From positions 1 to 64,000 of the forward strand of contig NZ_CANMKV010000005.1 of the NCBI RefSeq assembly GCF_947498635.1: a DNA stretch of 64,000 bases, written 5' to 3'. The translations under genes and the position numbers were made by a program. How positions within the stretch are numbered: the stretch's first letter is position 1; every line of letters begins with the position of its first letter. The notes below the pieces were generated by a model. It worked only from the letters and a program-made list of their open reading frames with translations. It was not told the origin of the DNA and did no database searches. The DNA comes from an uncultured Microbulbifer sp. (GTDB lineage: Bacteria > Pseudomonadota > Gammaproteobacteria > Pseudomonadales > Cellvibrionaceae). Of the stretch, positions 8,284 through 16,405 are shown piece after piece.

Positions 8284-8598
8284 ATGAAATTGATATACAC
8301 CCATGAAAACCGCTTGTTGGTGGAATTGGCCAAAAGCCGTTTGGAAGTTGCCGGTATCCCGGTGAAGCTAAAAAATGAATTTGCTCAGGGCGCATCCGGA
8401 GAGTTGGCCCCTAATCAGGCCTGGCCGGAACTTTGGCTGGAACGAGAGCGGGATTACGAGCGCGCACACCAGTTATTACAAGACACTGAAGCCGAACAGG
8501 AGGCCTGGTCCTGTCCAGGCTGCAGCGAAGAGAACGGGGCTGCCTTTGATTACTGCTGGCAGTGTGGCAAGTCGCGTCCGGCAATAAAGGATTCATAG
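8284..8598 (+). CDS. DUF2007 protein with a C-terminal zinc ribbon
   Basis: A 104-residue protein. Residues 1-68 (MKLIYTHENRLLVELAKSRLE, then the WPELWLERERDYERAHQLL helix) match the DUF2007 putative signal-transducing domain, a small ferredoxin-like fold. Residues about 77-96 carry CPGCxEEN-x(8)-CWQCG, a classic four-cysteine zinc ribbon. The function of the family is unknown; the combination suggests a small regulatory or interaction protein. No operon partner is evident. Confidence 0.75.
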   Translation: MKLIYTHENRLLVELAKSRLEVAGIPVKLKNEFAQGASGELAPNQAWPELWLERERDYERAHQLLQDTEAEQEAWSCPGCSEENGAAFDYCWQCGKSRPAIKDS

Positions 8599-8617
8599 CA
8601 TCAACTTGTCGAATTAA

Positions 8618-8644
8618 CAACGGGCAACGGGCAACGGGCAACGG
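8618..8644. repeat. heptanucleotide tandem repeat, 3.9 copies of CAACGGG
   Basis: Three perfect copies of CAACGGG (8618-8638) plus a partial fourth (CAACGG, 8639-8644) lie 20 bases past the DUF2007 gene. It is a third short tandem array with a 7-8 bp unit in this window. Confidence 0.85.
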
Positions 8645-8779
8645 CGTAGGCCAAAACCCTTAAATACCTGCATAGATAGTTCGCAAGAGCATGTTAGTGA
8701 TCTTTAATTACCGGTTGAAAGAGTGTATCCACATGTTAAATAGAAAGTATTAAAACCGGACGTGTTTGTAGGGTGATCT

Positions 8780-9166
8780 ATGAGCGAGCAATCTCATGGT
8801 GTTTCCATTGGACTGCAACAGCATGGCAAGCATTTCTTTTTAACCCTGCGCGCTCATGGCAAGCTGACCCATGAGGATTATCAGACCATGGTGCCTATGC
8901 TGAATTCCGCCATTGCCGGTATAGAAAATCCGAAAATAGATTGCTTGATGGATGCAAGTGATCTGCAAGGCTGGGAACCGCGTGCCGCTTGGGATGACTT
9001 TAAACTGGGAGTGTCCCACGGACGCGAATTCAATCGAATTGCGGTTATATCGGATAAACGTTGGATGAAATGGGCGAGCAAGGTGGGCAGCTGGTTTATC
9101 GGTGGCGAATACAAGGTTTTTGATTCTGAGGAAACCGCCATGGCGTGGTTGCGTGAGGGAGAATAG
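8780..9166 (+). CDS. SpoIIAA-like (STAS-fold) protein
   Basis: A 128-residue protein matching the SpoIIAA-like family, a stand-alone STAS-related fold. Visible features are the opening strand FFLTLRAHGKLTHEDYQTMVPML, the central DCLMDASDLQGWEPRAAWDDFKLG and the late RIAVISDKRWMKWASKVGSWF and YKVFDSEETAMAWL. Family members are proposed to bind lipids or partner proteins; the role is unknown. The ATG at 8780 follows AGGGTGATCT. It appears to be monocistronic, with 200 bases before the TerC gene. Confidence 0.8.
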   Translation: MSEQSHGVSIGLQQHGKHFFLTLRAHGKLTHEDYQTMVPMLNSAIAGIENPKIDCLMDASDLQGWEPRAAWDDFKLGVSHGREFNRIAVISDKRWMKWASKVGSWFIGGEYKVFDSEETAMAWLREGE

Positions 9167-9367
9167 AATAACCGTGCGGTGTGAATTGTTCACACTCCAT
9201 TGAGAAAACCCCTGCGAAAACGCTGGAGAAAATACAATATTTAGGTGCCTCAGAATAATCAGTGAGATCGCTAAAAGTCCCCTGGGTGGACCTTGACTTC
9301 GCCTGAGACAGTACCGACTTTTCTATGGGCTCCCTAATAACAATAACCATTTATAAGGAATTTTTTC

Positions 9368-10129
9368 ATGTTCGAGTGGGTAGCTAACCCGGAAGCCTGG
9401 ATTGCTCTGGCTACGCTAGCGGCGTTGGAGATAGTACTGGGCATCGATAATATTATTTTTATTTCTATCCTTGTCGGGCGTCTACCGCCCAAACAGCGTG
9501 AACCAGCCCGGTTTATTGGCTTGACTCTGGCCATGGTGACTCGCCTGGGGCTGCTATTTTCTATTGTCTGGATTATGGGTCTGGTAGATCCGCTATTTAG
9601 TGTGTTTGGTATGGAGATATCCGGACGCGATATTATTCTGGTTGGAGGGGGACTTTTTCTGATCGGTAAGGCGACCCATGAAATTCATAATAGCCTGGAA
9701 GGCGCCGAGACGGACGCTGCATCTCTGGGAACTGCGGCTTTTGGCATGGTTTTGTTTCAGATTGCTTTGTTGGATATCGTTTTTTCCCTAGATTCAGTAA
9801 TAACCGCTGTAGGTTTGGTCGATGAAATTTCTATCATGGCGATTGCAATTGTTCTCGCAGTGATTGTTATGTTGATTGCTGCAAAACCTATTGGCGATTT
9901 TGTAGACCGTCATCCAACAGTCAAAATACTTGCGCTGGCCTTTTTGATTATGGTTGGGCTCACCTTGGTGGTAGAAGGTTTTGATGTGCATGTGCCCAAA
10001 GGCTATATCTATTTTGCTATGGCGTTCTCTATGGCCGTGGAAATGCTTAACTTACGCTTTCGTGGGAAAAAAGCACGCAAGACTGCACCGGTGCAGTTGC
10101 ACCATACGTTACGTGAGGAGCGCGAATAA
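9368..10129 (+). CDS. TerC family integral membrane protein
   Basis: A 253-residue inner-membrane protein with about seven helices. It has the two acidic TerC signatures, ALEIVLGIDNIIFISIL near the N-terminus and QIALLDIVFSLDSVITAVGL in the middle, which form the proposed metal-binding site. Length and lack of CBS domains match the YgdQ-type subgroup. TerC proteins are linked to manganese export, tellurite resistance or metalation of exported proteins; which applies is not shown here. The ATG follows AAGGA. No yybP-ykoY riboswitch was recognisable in the 200-base leader. Confidence 0.92.
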   Translation: MFEWVANPEAWIALATLAALEIVLGIDNIIFISILVGRLPPKQREPARFIGLTLAMVTRLGLLFSIVWIMGLVDPLFSVFGMEISGRDIILVGGGLFLIGKATHEIHNSLEGAETDAASLGTAAFGMVLFQIALLDIVFSLDSVITAVGLVDEISIMAIAIVLAVIVMLIAAKPIGDFVDRHPTVKILALAFLIMVGLTLVVEGFDVHVPKGYIYFAMAFSMAVEMLNLRFRGKKARKTAPVQLHHTLREERE

Positions 10130-10152
10130 ACGATAGACAGAAGGTCTAAGCA

Positions 10153-10183
10153 GGAGGAGCAATAGCCTATTGTTCCTCCCTTT
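10153..10183. terminator. hairpin terminator after the TerC gene
   Basis: GGAGGAGCAAT (10153-10163) pairs with ATTGTTCCTCC (10169-10179), with one G-U pair, followed by a short T run. It lies between the convergent TerC and PsiE-like genes. Confidence 0.6.
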
Positions 10184-10207
10184 CTCGGTTGGTAGGGTAA
10201 TACAATA

Positions 10208-10663
10208 TTAATAATTACTTCTCTTAGATTTTAGTATCAGGTAGGTCAATCCTAGTGCCAGAGTTGCTGCAGCAAGTCCTATAATTTCCGTCGCGCTTAC
10301 TTTATCCAGATCCAAAATAATAAATTTACGCGCAAGTGCTAAGATGGCAATCAATACCACAACGGTGGTTTGAATAATACTTTGTTGTCTGGTGACTACA
10401 TACTGGAGAGTGTGGCTGAATTCCAAGGCGATCAGTAGCGTAATGATCTCACCAAAGATCGTTTGAAAAACTTTATGATCCAGCGGATCTTTCATGCCTA
10501 CCAATAACATGGAATACACTGAATAGGCTAGTCGAGTAATGGCCACCACTACGATAATAATAATAATGATAGTCAGCAGAAGGGCGATAAAGCTTTCAAA
10601 CTTACGGTAATAACTATGAACGGCGCTTGCCGACTTGATCGTTTCTTTTTCCGAATCACTCAT
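10208..10663 (-). CDS. PsiE family membrane protein
   Basis: A 151-residue protein of the phosphate-starvation-inducible PsiE family. It has four predicted membrane helices: LLLTIIIIIIVVVAI (about 30-50), the FGEIITLLIALEF helix, VVVLIAILALARKFIILD, and GLAAATLALGLTYLIL. The central ALEFSHTLQYV and ARKFIILDLD stretches are typical of the family. Its molecular role is unknown. The ATG follows GAGAATTAGCG. The lipase-like gene next to it is on the same strand, with a 70-base gap. Confidence 0.85.
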   Translation of the reverse strand: MSDSEKETIKSASAVHSYYRKFESFIALLLTIIIIIIVVVAITRLAYSVYSMLLVGMKDPLDHKVFQTIFGEIITLLIALEFSHTLQYVVTRQQSIIQTTVVVLIAILALARKFIILDLDKVSATEIIGLAAATLALGLTYLILKSKRSNY

Positions 10664-10733
10664 CGCTAATTCTCAAAATGAAAGTCTTGGATGTCTCAAG
10701 AAAAATATGAACCTAATCTGGCGCCGTATAAAG

Positions 10734-11339
10734 CTATATGGAATCAGCCATCCCAGTAATGACTTCTTTTTTTGTCAGGGAGATAACCTTACTGCTGATT
10801 GGCATCAATCTGTGCAAAATAACAGGCACCTCGTAAGAAATGCCAAGTCCCAGTTGTGCGCTACTGTGTGGCATTATAGTGACATCGTATTTTGTCCAGA
10901 TGGAGACTGGATTTGTCTGGTCGAGTAGGTGTATTGACTTATTTAGGTCACACAAGAATTCACTGCCAATACGCAATTGCTTGCCCCCCTTGTATGGTAG
11001 AAAGTTAGCCCAGTAACTACCGTGGTGGGGAGATGCAATAGAAATAAATTTGTGTACCTTACGTATTCCACTCATCGACTGTAGGTAATAACGCGCTACT
11101 ATTCCTCCCATGCTGAAGCCCACTAGTGTACAGGTCTCGCCCGTAATAAGCAGTTTCTCTATTTTTGCCATAAGTTGAGAGGAAAGATGTTCCATGCCAT
11201 GCCAGCCGGAGTTATATCGTAAATGGATATAGTGGGCGTTAAAGCCGGCATTAGAAAGCGCGCGTTGCATTCTTAAAAGACAGGTACCCCGATCAAAAAT
11301 CCCAGGAATCAATAAAACCGTGCGACTTTTACGATTCAT
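10734..11339 (-). CDS. alpha/beta hydrolase (lipase-like)
   Basis: A 201-residue alpha/beta-fold hydrolase of the small lipase type. It opens with VLLIPGIFDRGTCLLRMQRAL (oxyanion-hole region), has the nucleophile elbow LVGFSMGGIVARYYLQ (Ser within GFSMGG at about residue 75) and SIASPHHGSYWA after the next strand. The expected late acid/base residues are less clear in the C-terminal part, which contains TKYDVTIMPHSSAQL with Asp and His. No signal peptide is seen. It sits directly upstream of the PsiE-like gene and may be co-transcribed. Confidence 0.75.
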   Translation of the reverse strand: MNRKSRTVLLIPGIFDRGTCLLRMQRALSNAGFNAHYIHLRYNSGWHGMEHLSSQLMAKIEKLLITGETCTLVGFSMGGIVARYYLQSMSGIRKVHKFISIASPHHGSYWANFLPYKGGKQLRIGSEFLCDLNKSIHLLDQTNPVSIWTKYDVTIMPHSSAQLGLGISYEVPVILHRLMPISSKVISLTKKEVITGMADSI

Positions 11340-11651
11340 CGTATGACATGTTTTGAATGGTTTAAAATGAGGTTGAGATGATTATCGATATTAGCCCAAG
11401 AACCTTGCTAAAGAGTGTAGTCTGGTGAGCCTCTTTCAGGAAAAATCTGTACTTAACGGCGCCCTATCGGCGGGTAATACACGCCGATAGAGATTAAGGA
11501 GCACTGGGCGGTTTACTAATCCTCAACATCCCATAATATATACAGGCAAAAGATATTGAGTAACCTTACAGAGCTATATACGACGTATTCCACTTGGAAA
11601 AACCGCAACTATTTAGCGTTAAAGGTAGGGTTTAACGTCCCAGGATTGGCG
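11340..11651. other. intergenic stretch with a perfect hairpin
   Basis: About 310 bases without a gene. It contains CTATCGGCG (11464-11472) and CGCCGATAG (11482-11490), a perfect 9-bp stem with a 9-base loop and no T tract. This could be a terminator for the DUF5694 remnant or an operator. Confidence 0.5.
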
Positions 11652-12352
11652 TTACAAGTCCGTGGTTAGTTGGATTTTCAAAATGGCGGTATCGCCAGAG
11701 CCTGCAATGGCTGTTACCTTGGTTCCTAGTTGTGCTTTGGCCTGAATATTGGCATACATTCGGAAGTTTCTGTGCCACCAGCTAGCGGAGGCGTCGGCTC
11801 CGGCAAAGGCTTCTCCAGTAGTAATATCGTTGTTCATAAGGTATAGATTCATGTTCTTTGGGTCTTCAGTGGGGTCGTTATCCAGCTGAAGCAAAGTTTT
11901 TAAAGGTAGTGTTTTGTCGCGTTCGCCGGTTTCTTTACTAAAATTCTTTAAAAACTCGTCGTTACTGGCCTTCCTGTCCGGTTCAAATTGTTCCATGTGT
12001 GCCATAAGCGCCTCGCCATTCCAATGTACTTCTCTTTCGTCATGGCATAAAACTGCGTTTAGGCCGGATTTCTTGGCAATACGAAATCCCAATTGTTCTT
12101 TTCATTAATTGCCAATTGATGCTTCCCGGCAAGATAAGAGATAAATTTCTTATTGATCTTTCCTTGCTGAGATGGATCGCACTCCAGCATTACATGGGTA
12201 GGTGATTGATTGGCAAGTTTACTGGTAAGTTCTTCTAAGTAGTCCTGATTCTCAGGAGTTAGCACGTCGATAAATTCTGACTTGACGTAATCCCGCCCAG
12301 GATTAGAAAAATGAAAGGTACCAAAAAGCATTATCTGAGCTTTCTGATTCAT
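11652..12352 (-). pseudogene. DUF5694 (TraB/GumN-like) gene with a frameshift
   Basis: Two frames together make one protein. The first (12352 to 12059) starts with IMLFGTFHFSNPGRD, the GTFHF signature of the DUF5694/TraB-GumN-like group, and runs to about residue 85. The second resumes around 12097 as KEQLGFRIAKKSGLNAV and continues to the normal end (AIAGSGDTAILKIQL). The break lies near 12093-12105, within a run containing AATGAAAAG, where an indel moves the frame. The protein would be about 230 residues if repaired. Either the gene is inactivated or the sequence has a single error. AAGGA precedes the ATG at 12352. Confidence 0.75.
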
Positions 12353-12729
12353 TTTTTCCTTCTTGAGCAGAGTGACTGTTTGCGGACAAGCTTGTGCTGC
12401 TGAGTATTAAGATAAGGGTGTAGGTAGTAAGTATTTTAATACCTTTCGTTATTTTAAAGTATTTTATGTGGGATTTTATTTTCTTGATGCAGGCTCTCTA
12501 CAGCTGTTGCTAGTTTCGATATCTAGAAAAATCCCTGGATAATAAGGGTCAGAATTACTACTTGGCCCTTTCCAAATTAAATGATCGGCTGAAAAGCGTC
12601 GAAATTAGAAATCGCTAAACCCCCAATATGTTCTTAAGGCGAACTCCATTCCAATCCCCTTCCTGGTGGACTCGCTTCTCTGTGGACTTGCAGTTCGGGG
12701 CCTTTTAAGCCCCTCTATTTCTGGTGGGA
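12353..12729. other. gene-free stretch
   Basis: About 375 AT-rich bases upstream of the DUF5694 remnant and downstream of the YccF gene. A weak GGGGC/GCCCC hairpin near 12696-12712 may end the YccF transcript. Nothing else was recognised. Confidence 0.4.
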
Positions 12730-13191
12730 CTACATACTACCGCGCATTTGGGAAACAGTAGCATTAGCATTACGCATTCTTGCCGCTTGTGCCACTTCCT
12801 TATCTACAACGGTCTTTCCTATCGGGGATAAAGAAATACCGGCAAGCTTCAGGTGTTGAATGCCAAACGGAATGCCAATGATGGTGATAAAACAGGCAAT
12901 TGCATGGACCAAATGACCAATTGCCAGCCAAATTCCAGCGAATAGGAACCAAATGATATTGCCTATCAAGCCGAATCCACTGGTACCTATGTCCTCATTT
13001 AAGGTGAGCTCCTTGCGGGAAATGGCTTCATGTCCAAAGGGAAAGAATGAGAGTTTGCCCATTACAAAACAGGCCCTTCCCCAGGGAATCCCGACAATGC
13101 TGATAAAGGCAATAAGAGCAAAAAACCACCAGCAGAGGCCCATAAAGATCCCGCCGAGAATAAACCATAAAAAATTACCGAGTGTGCGCAT
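12730..13191 (-). CDS. YccF domain membrane protein
   Basis: A 153-residue inner-membrane protein with two YccF repeats. The first is LWFILGGIFMGLCWWFFALIAFISIVGIPWGRACF, the second starts at NIIWFLFAGIWLAIGHL and runs through ITIIGIPFGIQHLKLAGISL. The paired I-x-G-I-P motifs are diagnostic. Function is unknown in the family. A good ribosome-binding site (AGGAGATC) precedes the ATG. It is probably monocistronic. Confidence 0.9.
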   Translation of the reverse strand: MRTLGNFLWFILGGIFMGLCWWFFALIAFISIVGIPWGRACFVMGKLSFFPFGHEAISRKELTLNEDIGTSGFGLIGNIIWFLFAGIWLAIGHLVHAIACFITIIGIPFGIQHLKLAGISLSPIGKTVVDKEVAQAARMRNANATVSQMRGSM

Positions 13192-13487
13192 ATTGATCTC
13201 CTATTGAGCTGTTATAGGGCACTTATACAGATAGCGTTTGCTTACCAAGACGAACATTGACGTTGGCGGTTTCCCAAAGAGCAGTATCAACTCCCTTTTG
13301 CTAGATCCATACAACTGTGACGTGTTGGGGGGCCTCAATAGATGCATTAGGGCAAATATTTTGTTTGATCGCAACAGGTGAGACTGGCTGGTCGGTTTGA
13401 TTCTTCAGGTATCTTTGAGGCAATAGGAGATGCTGCTTTGGCGGCCGTTCAATAAGAGTAGGATCTATCTTTAGCAATTTGAGAAGG

Positions 13488-14069
13488 TTATGGAATTAAT
13501 TCGTTCGCAGGCGCATTGATATCGAGCAAGCGTTTACATTGACCCTTACCAATAATTGGTAATTGGTAATTGGTAATTGGTAATTGGTAATTGGTAATTG
13601 GTAATTGGTAATTGGTAATTGGTAATTGGTTATCCAGAAACCCCATCTGCTTAAGCACAGTTGCCTGATCCCAATAGATATGTTCAGAGCTGATTTTATC
13701 GACTTCAAAAGAGATAATCGCAACTTGGGGAATAGATAGTTTTCTTCCGGTAGCCTCAATACCGGGAGCGAACCAATCCATACGCAGAGAGTGTGTCAAA
13801 TGCAGAATAAATTCATCGATAACTCTGTGTTCGCCAACAGTGCGAGTCAACAATTCCAATTCAACGTCGGGCGGCATCTGTGGAATAAAAATATCCCGAT
13901 AAAAATGCCGTAGTGGTTCCCTGCCTGTTGCGCCGGTATTGACCGGTACATGGATTAGAACTGGGTTGTTGGTCATGGTCGCGATGGCAGCATCCGCATC
14001 TTTTAGCTCAAACTCGGCTGCTTTATGGGTCTCCAAGACATTAACTAGCCGTTCTTCCCATTTTTTCAT
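13488..14069 (-). CDS. NTF2-like (SnoaL-fold) protein with a repeat-bearing C-terminus
   Basis: A 193-residue protein. Residues 1 to about 150 form an NTF2/SnoaL-like domain: the N-terminal helix MKKWEERLVNVLETHKAAEF, VLIHVPVNTGATGREPLRHFYRDIFIP, and the strands DEFILHLTHSLRMDWFAPGI and SSEHIYWDQATVLKQMGFLD. In relatives I know, a short tail ending in an ANELI-like sequence follows directly. Here the tail (KRLLDINAPANELIP) is retained but separated by QLPITNY repeats encoded by a heptanucleotide array. The ATG at 14069 is preferred over an in-frame one at 14132 because the domain starts there. Function is unknown; relatives occur alone or fused to dienelactone-hydrolase-like enzymes. Confidence 0.75.
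   Translation of the reverse strand: MKKWEERLVNVLETHKAAEFELKDADAAIATMTNNPVLIHVPVNTGATGREPLRHFYRDIFIPQMPPDVELELLTRTVGEHRVIDEFILHLTHSLRMDWFAPGIEATGRKLSIPQVAIISFEVDKISSEHIYWDQATVLKQMGFLDNQLPITNYQLPITNYQLPITNYQLPIIGKGQCKRLLDINAPANELIP
13554..13630. repeat. heptanucleotide tandem repeat, 11 copies of AATTGGT
   Basis: Eleven perfect copies (77 bp) lie inside the 3' end of the NTF2-like gene. On the coding strand three units encode QLPITNY. Because the unit is 7 bases, every frame reads a rotation of the same heptapeptide and none contains a stop. A gain or loss of one unit therefore changes only the tail that follows: GKGQCKRLL... in the present frame, LLVRVNVNA... in the second, and W then stop in the third. 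Confidence 0.95.
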
Positions 14070-14398
14070 AGCTATTTCCCGTCTGGATTCGTGACCACTT
14101 GCAGAATAATAAGCTTGAGTAGGCGCCCCCAACTCCAGGTTGATAAAAATGTCGGAGTTAGGCGTTTTTTACCGCTTGTATGAATAAGCTCATTAGCAAT
14201 ATAGATTGAAATGGTGGGGATATTGATGTTTCTTGAAGTTTAGTGTGAATTCGATTGAGTAAGAGATCAGGTAGTACGCGCCTAATTAAGGCGTATCTAG
14301 CGTTGATACCCTTCGAAATCGGTAGTAATTGGGGCGCTTTACAGAGCGGTGAGCATTTGGGTGGCTTAAAACGCTACTGCAAAGCGCATCTATACCCT

Positions 14399-14629
14399 TT
14401 AGCTGCGCCAGTAGTTATTGGCGGCAGCGACAGTCTGAAAGTTGATGGCAACTACCTGGGAAGAGGCGATCAAGCTGTCTGCGTTTTCTTCGTAGGAAGA
14501 TCTCAGCTTGCCTCTTACCTCATCCGAAGGTTGAGTATACTTTACCCCCATTCTAGATAGTTTCATCGCCAGCTCAAAACCTTGCTGGGCATTTTCGGTG
14601 ATCAAGCTTTCCAACCACATATGTGACAT
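14399..14629 (-). CDS. small hypothetical protein
   Basis: A 76-residue protein, not recognised. It is mostly helical in appearance (WLESLITENAQQGFELAMKLSRMG, SYEENADSLIASSQVVAINFQ), soluble and without signal peptide. It is loosely reminiscent of short phasin-like or helical-bundle proteins, which is not enough for a call. It is supported by a clear GAGGG ribosome-binding site 7 bases before the ATG. The opposite-strand frame at 14255-14560 lacks such a site. Confidence 0.55.
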   Translation of the reverse strand: MSHMWLESLITENAQQGFELAMKLSRMGVKYTQPSDEVRGKLRSSYEENADSLIASSQVVAINFQTVAAANNYWRS

Positions 14630-14707
14630 GAACTTCCCTCTCTTATCTTAAGTATCTATGGCGGGCCAAATATACCTTCCCGCAGCAACAATTGAAAACC
14701 AAAAATC

Positions 14708-15085
14708 CTATGCCAGCACATACTTGCTGATATGTTGGTTAAATTGAATAAGGTCAAAAGATCCCTTAATTTCAAATTTAATCTTGCCCACCTCGCCGAG
14801 ATAAACCTCGATTTCGCAATCCAAGTCGAAGGTGCCAGCGCTCTCCACAGAAAACGCCTGTATTTTGCTATAGGGTAGTGATGTGTAGTCAACCTTTGAG
14901 CCAGTCAGGCCTTGTACATTGGCTGAAATTATTCTTTTGTTTGTAAAAACAACCTGATCCCGTATGGTTTTGAATCCGGCAAAAATAAATTCTTCTTCAA
15001 TCAAAAATCGATTAAATTCATCTCTGGCCTCTGAAACTTCAATGGGCTTGAGTTTAAATATCGGTGAATTTTTAAAGTCGATCAT
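14708..15085 (-). CDS. PH-domain (YdcF-type bacterial PH) protein
   Basis: A 125-residue protein matching the bacterial pleckstrin-homology-like family. Diagnostic segments are LIEEEFIFAGFKTIRDQVVFTNKRIISANVQGLTGSKVDYTSLPYSKIQAFSVESAG, with the strand-turn TNKR and the SLPYSKI pattern, followed by acidic strands (LDCEIEVYLGEVGKIKFEIKG). It is cytosolic, with no signal peptide. These proteins form oligomeric rings of unknown function. The gene is alone on its strand, with the small hypothetical downstream. Confidence 0.85.
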   Translation of the reverse strand: MIDFKNSPIFKLKPIEVSEARDEFNRFLIEEEFIFAGFKTIRDQVVFTNKRIISANVQGLTGSKVDYTSLPYSKIQAFSVESAGTFDLDCEIEVYLGEVGKIKFEIKGSFDLIQFNQHISKYVLA

Positions 15086-15245
15086 CTCTCTACCGTGTCA
15101 ATCATTGATTAAGGTATTATTTTATACATAATCCACGGTTATATCAGGTTATATATCCAGGATAGATTGAATACGTCAAGATTTGATGTCGGCGCTATTG
15201 TTTCACTATGATCTAACCGGCTTTCAGCCCTAGGTGAATGCTTCT

Positions 15246-16199
15246 CTACTCAGCGTTTGATTGCTGCAGTGAATCAGTTGGATTTCTAATGACCAGTCCC
15301 GCTAAGAACAGCTTTACTGCGGGGTGTTCGGTTGAGCTTTTTTTAAAAGTGGCAGCATTTTGAATTCGGTAGTGAAAGCGTTCGGCTAACAGCGGGACCA
15401 GATCACCGGTCTCTACATATTTCTGCGCAAGATACTCCGGCAGGAATCCAACAAAACAGCCCGATAGGATCATCGCGAGTCTCGCAGCCATGTGGTTGGC
15501 CGTGGAGCGATGAGGGAAGAGACGGTAGAGATGGGCGGCACCGGAAAGTACCGCGTGACTGGGGGCGGCGAGTTCCTGTTGTGTCAGTAATTCCTCGCTA
15601 ACCCGATCGGCTTTGGCGCAGGGGTGATCGGCGCCACAATAGAGGATGGAACGGTGTTGGAATAACGGCTGATATTCCAACCCAGGCCGACGGGCGTGCA
15701 GCGGGTTGATACCCACATCGGCGCGGTCGGCGAGTATCTCTAATTCCAGCTCCTGAGGCGCGGCCAGTTGAACTTCCAGGTGCAGCTGTGGAGCTTGTTG
15801 TCTCAGGCGGGCAATGGACGCTGGCAGGTCTAACTGTGGGATATCGAGTACATCATCGGGCAACACCAGACGCAGGGTGCCGGTAAGGTGGGATTGAATA
15901 GCATTCACCTGGCTTTTGAAGGCCTCCAGGTGCCCGTCCAACTCCAGAATGGCCTGATAGACGGCCTCTCCTTCGGGTGTCAGTTTAAAGTCGGCACGAC
16001 CTCGGGAGCGCAGGCACAGTTGCATACCCAGGCGAGTTTCCAGGTCGGAGATATGCACACTGATGGTAGAGCGCCCAATATTGAGTGTGACTTCCGCCGG
16101 GGCCAGTCCCCCGGCGCGCACGACTTCGCGAAAAACCCGCAACAGGCGCAGGTCTATGTCACTGAGGCGCCCGCCCAAGGCGCTTTTTGATTTGCCCAT
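15246..16199 (-). CDS. LysR family transcriptional regulator
   Basis: A 317-residue regulator. The N-terminal winged helix (SDIDLRLLRVFREVVRAGGLAPAEVTLNIGRSTISVHISDLETRLG, about 12-57) is followed by a LysR substrate-binding domain (about 95-300). It is divergent from the semialdehyde dehydrogenase gene, the usual arrangement for a LysR protein that activates its neighbour in response to a pathway metabolite. The likely targets are the dehydrogenase and aminotransferase genes. An inverted repeat in the shared promoter region is a candidate binding site. Confidence 0.92.
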   Translation of the reverse strand: MGKSKSALGGRLSDIDLRLLRVFREVVRAGGLAPAEVTLNIGRSTISVHISDLETRLGMQLCLRSRGRADFKLTPEGEAVYQAILELDGHLEAFKSQVNAIQSHLTGTLRLVLPDDVLDIPQLDLPASIARLRQQAPQLHLEVQLAAPQELELEILADRADVGINPLHARRPGLEYQPLFQHRSILYCGADHPCAKADRVSEELLTQQELAAPSHAVLSGAAHLYRLFPHRSTANHMAARLAMILSGCFVGFLPEYLAQKYVETGDLVPLLAERFHYRIQNAATFKKSSTEHPAVKLFLAGLVIRNPTDSLQQSNAE

Positions 16200-16293
16200 T
16201 TGCCGACTTTTCCCGTGTTTTCTCTGGTTTTTTGCCGTAGCTTAATCCCTGCTGGCAAAGGTGGAGTGAAAGTGTTCACACCTCTTTTCACGT

Positions 16294-16314
16294 AAGTTTG
16301 ATAAATATAAACTT
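16294..16314. promoter_or_regulatory. candidate LysR box between the divergent genes
   Basis: AAGTTT (16294-16299) and AAACTT (16309-16314) form a 6-bp inverted repeat with a 9-base spacer. This fits the size of a LysR-type site (T-N11-A class). It sits about 95 bases upstream of both genes' starts. Confidence 0.45.
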
Positions 16315-16405
16315 TAGTTCGAAAAATACTACTATTCTCCCCGGTCTGCGGCGGCCAGAATCGCCGCAATACCACTAATAACCTCTAATTATCAGGAGTT
16401 TTCCG

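Noticed and set aside
9170-9367. yybP-ykoY manganese riboswitch before the TerC gene
   Set aside because: TerC genes often have this riboswitch, but I could not find its conserved core sequences in the leader.
14255-14560. Plus-strand frame of 101 codons
   Set aside because: It overlaps the minus-strand gene at 14399-14629, which has a clear ribosome-binding site; the plus frame has none and no family features.
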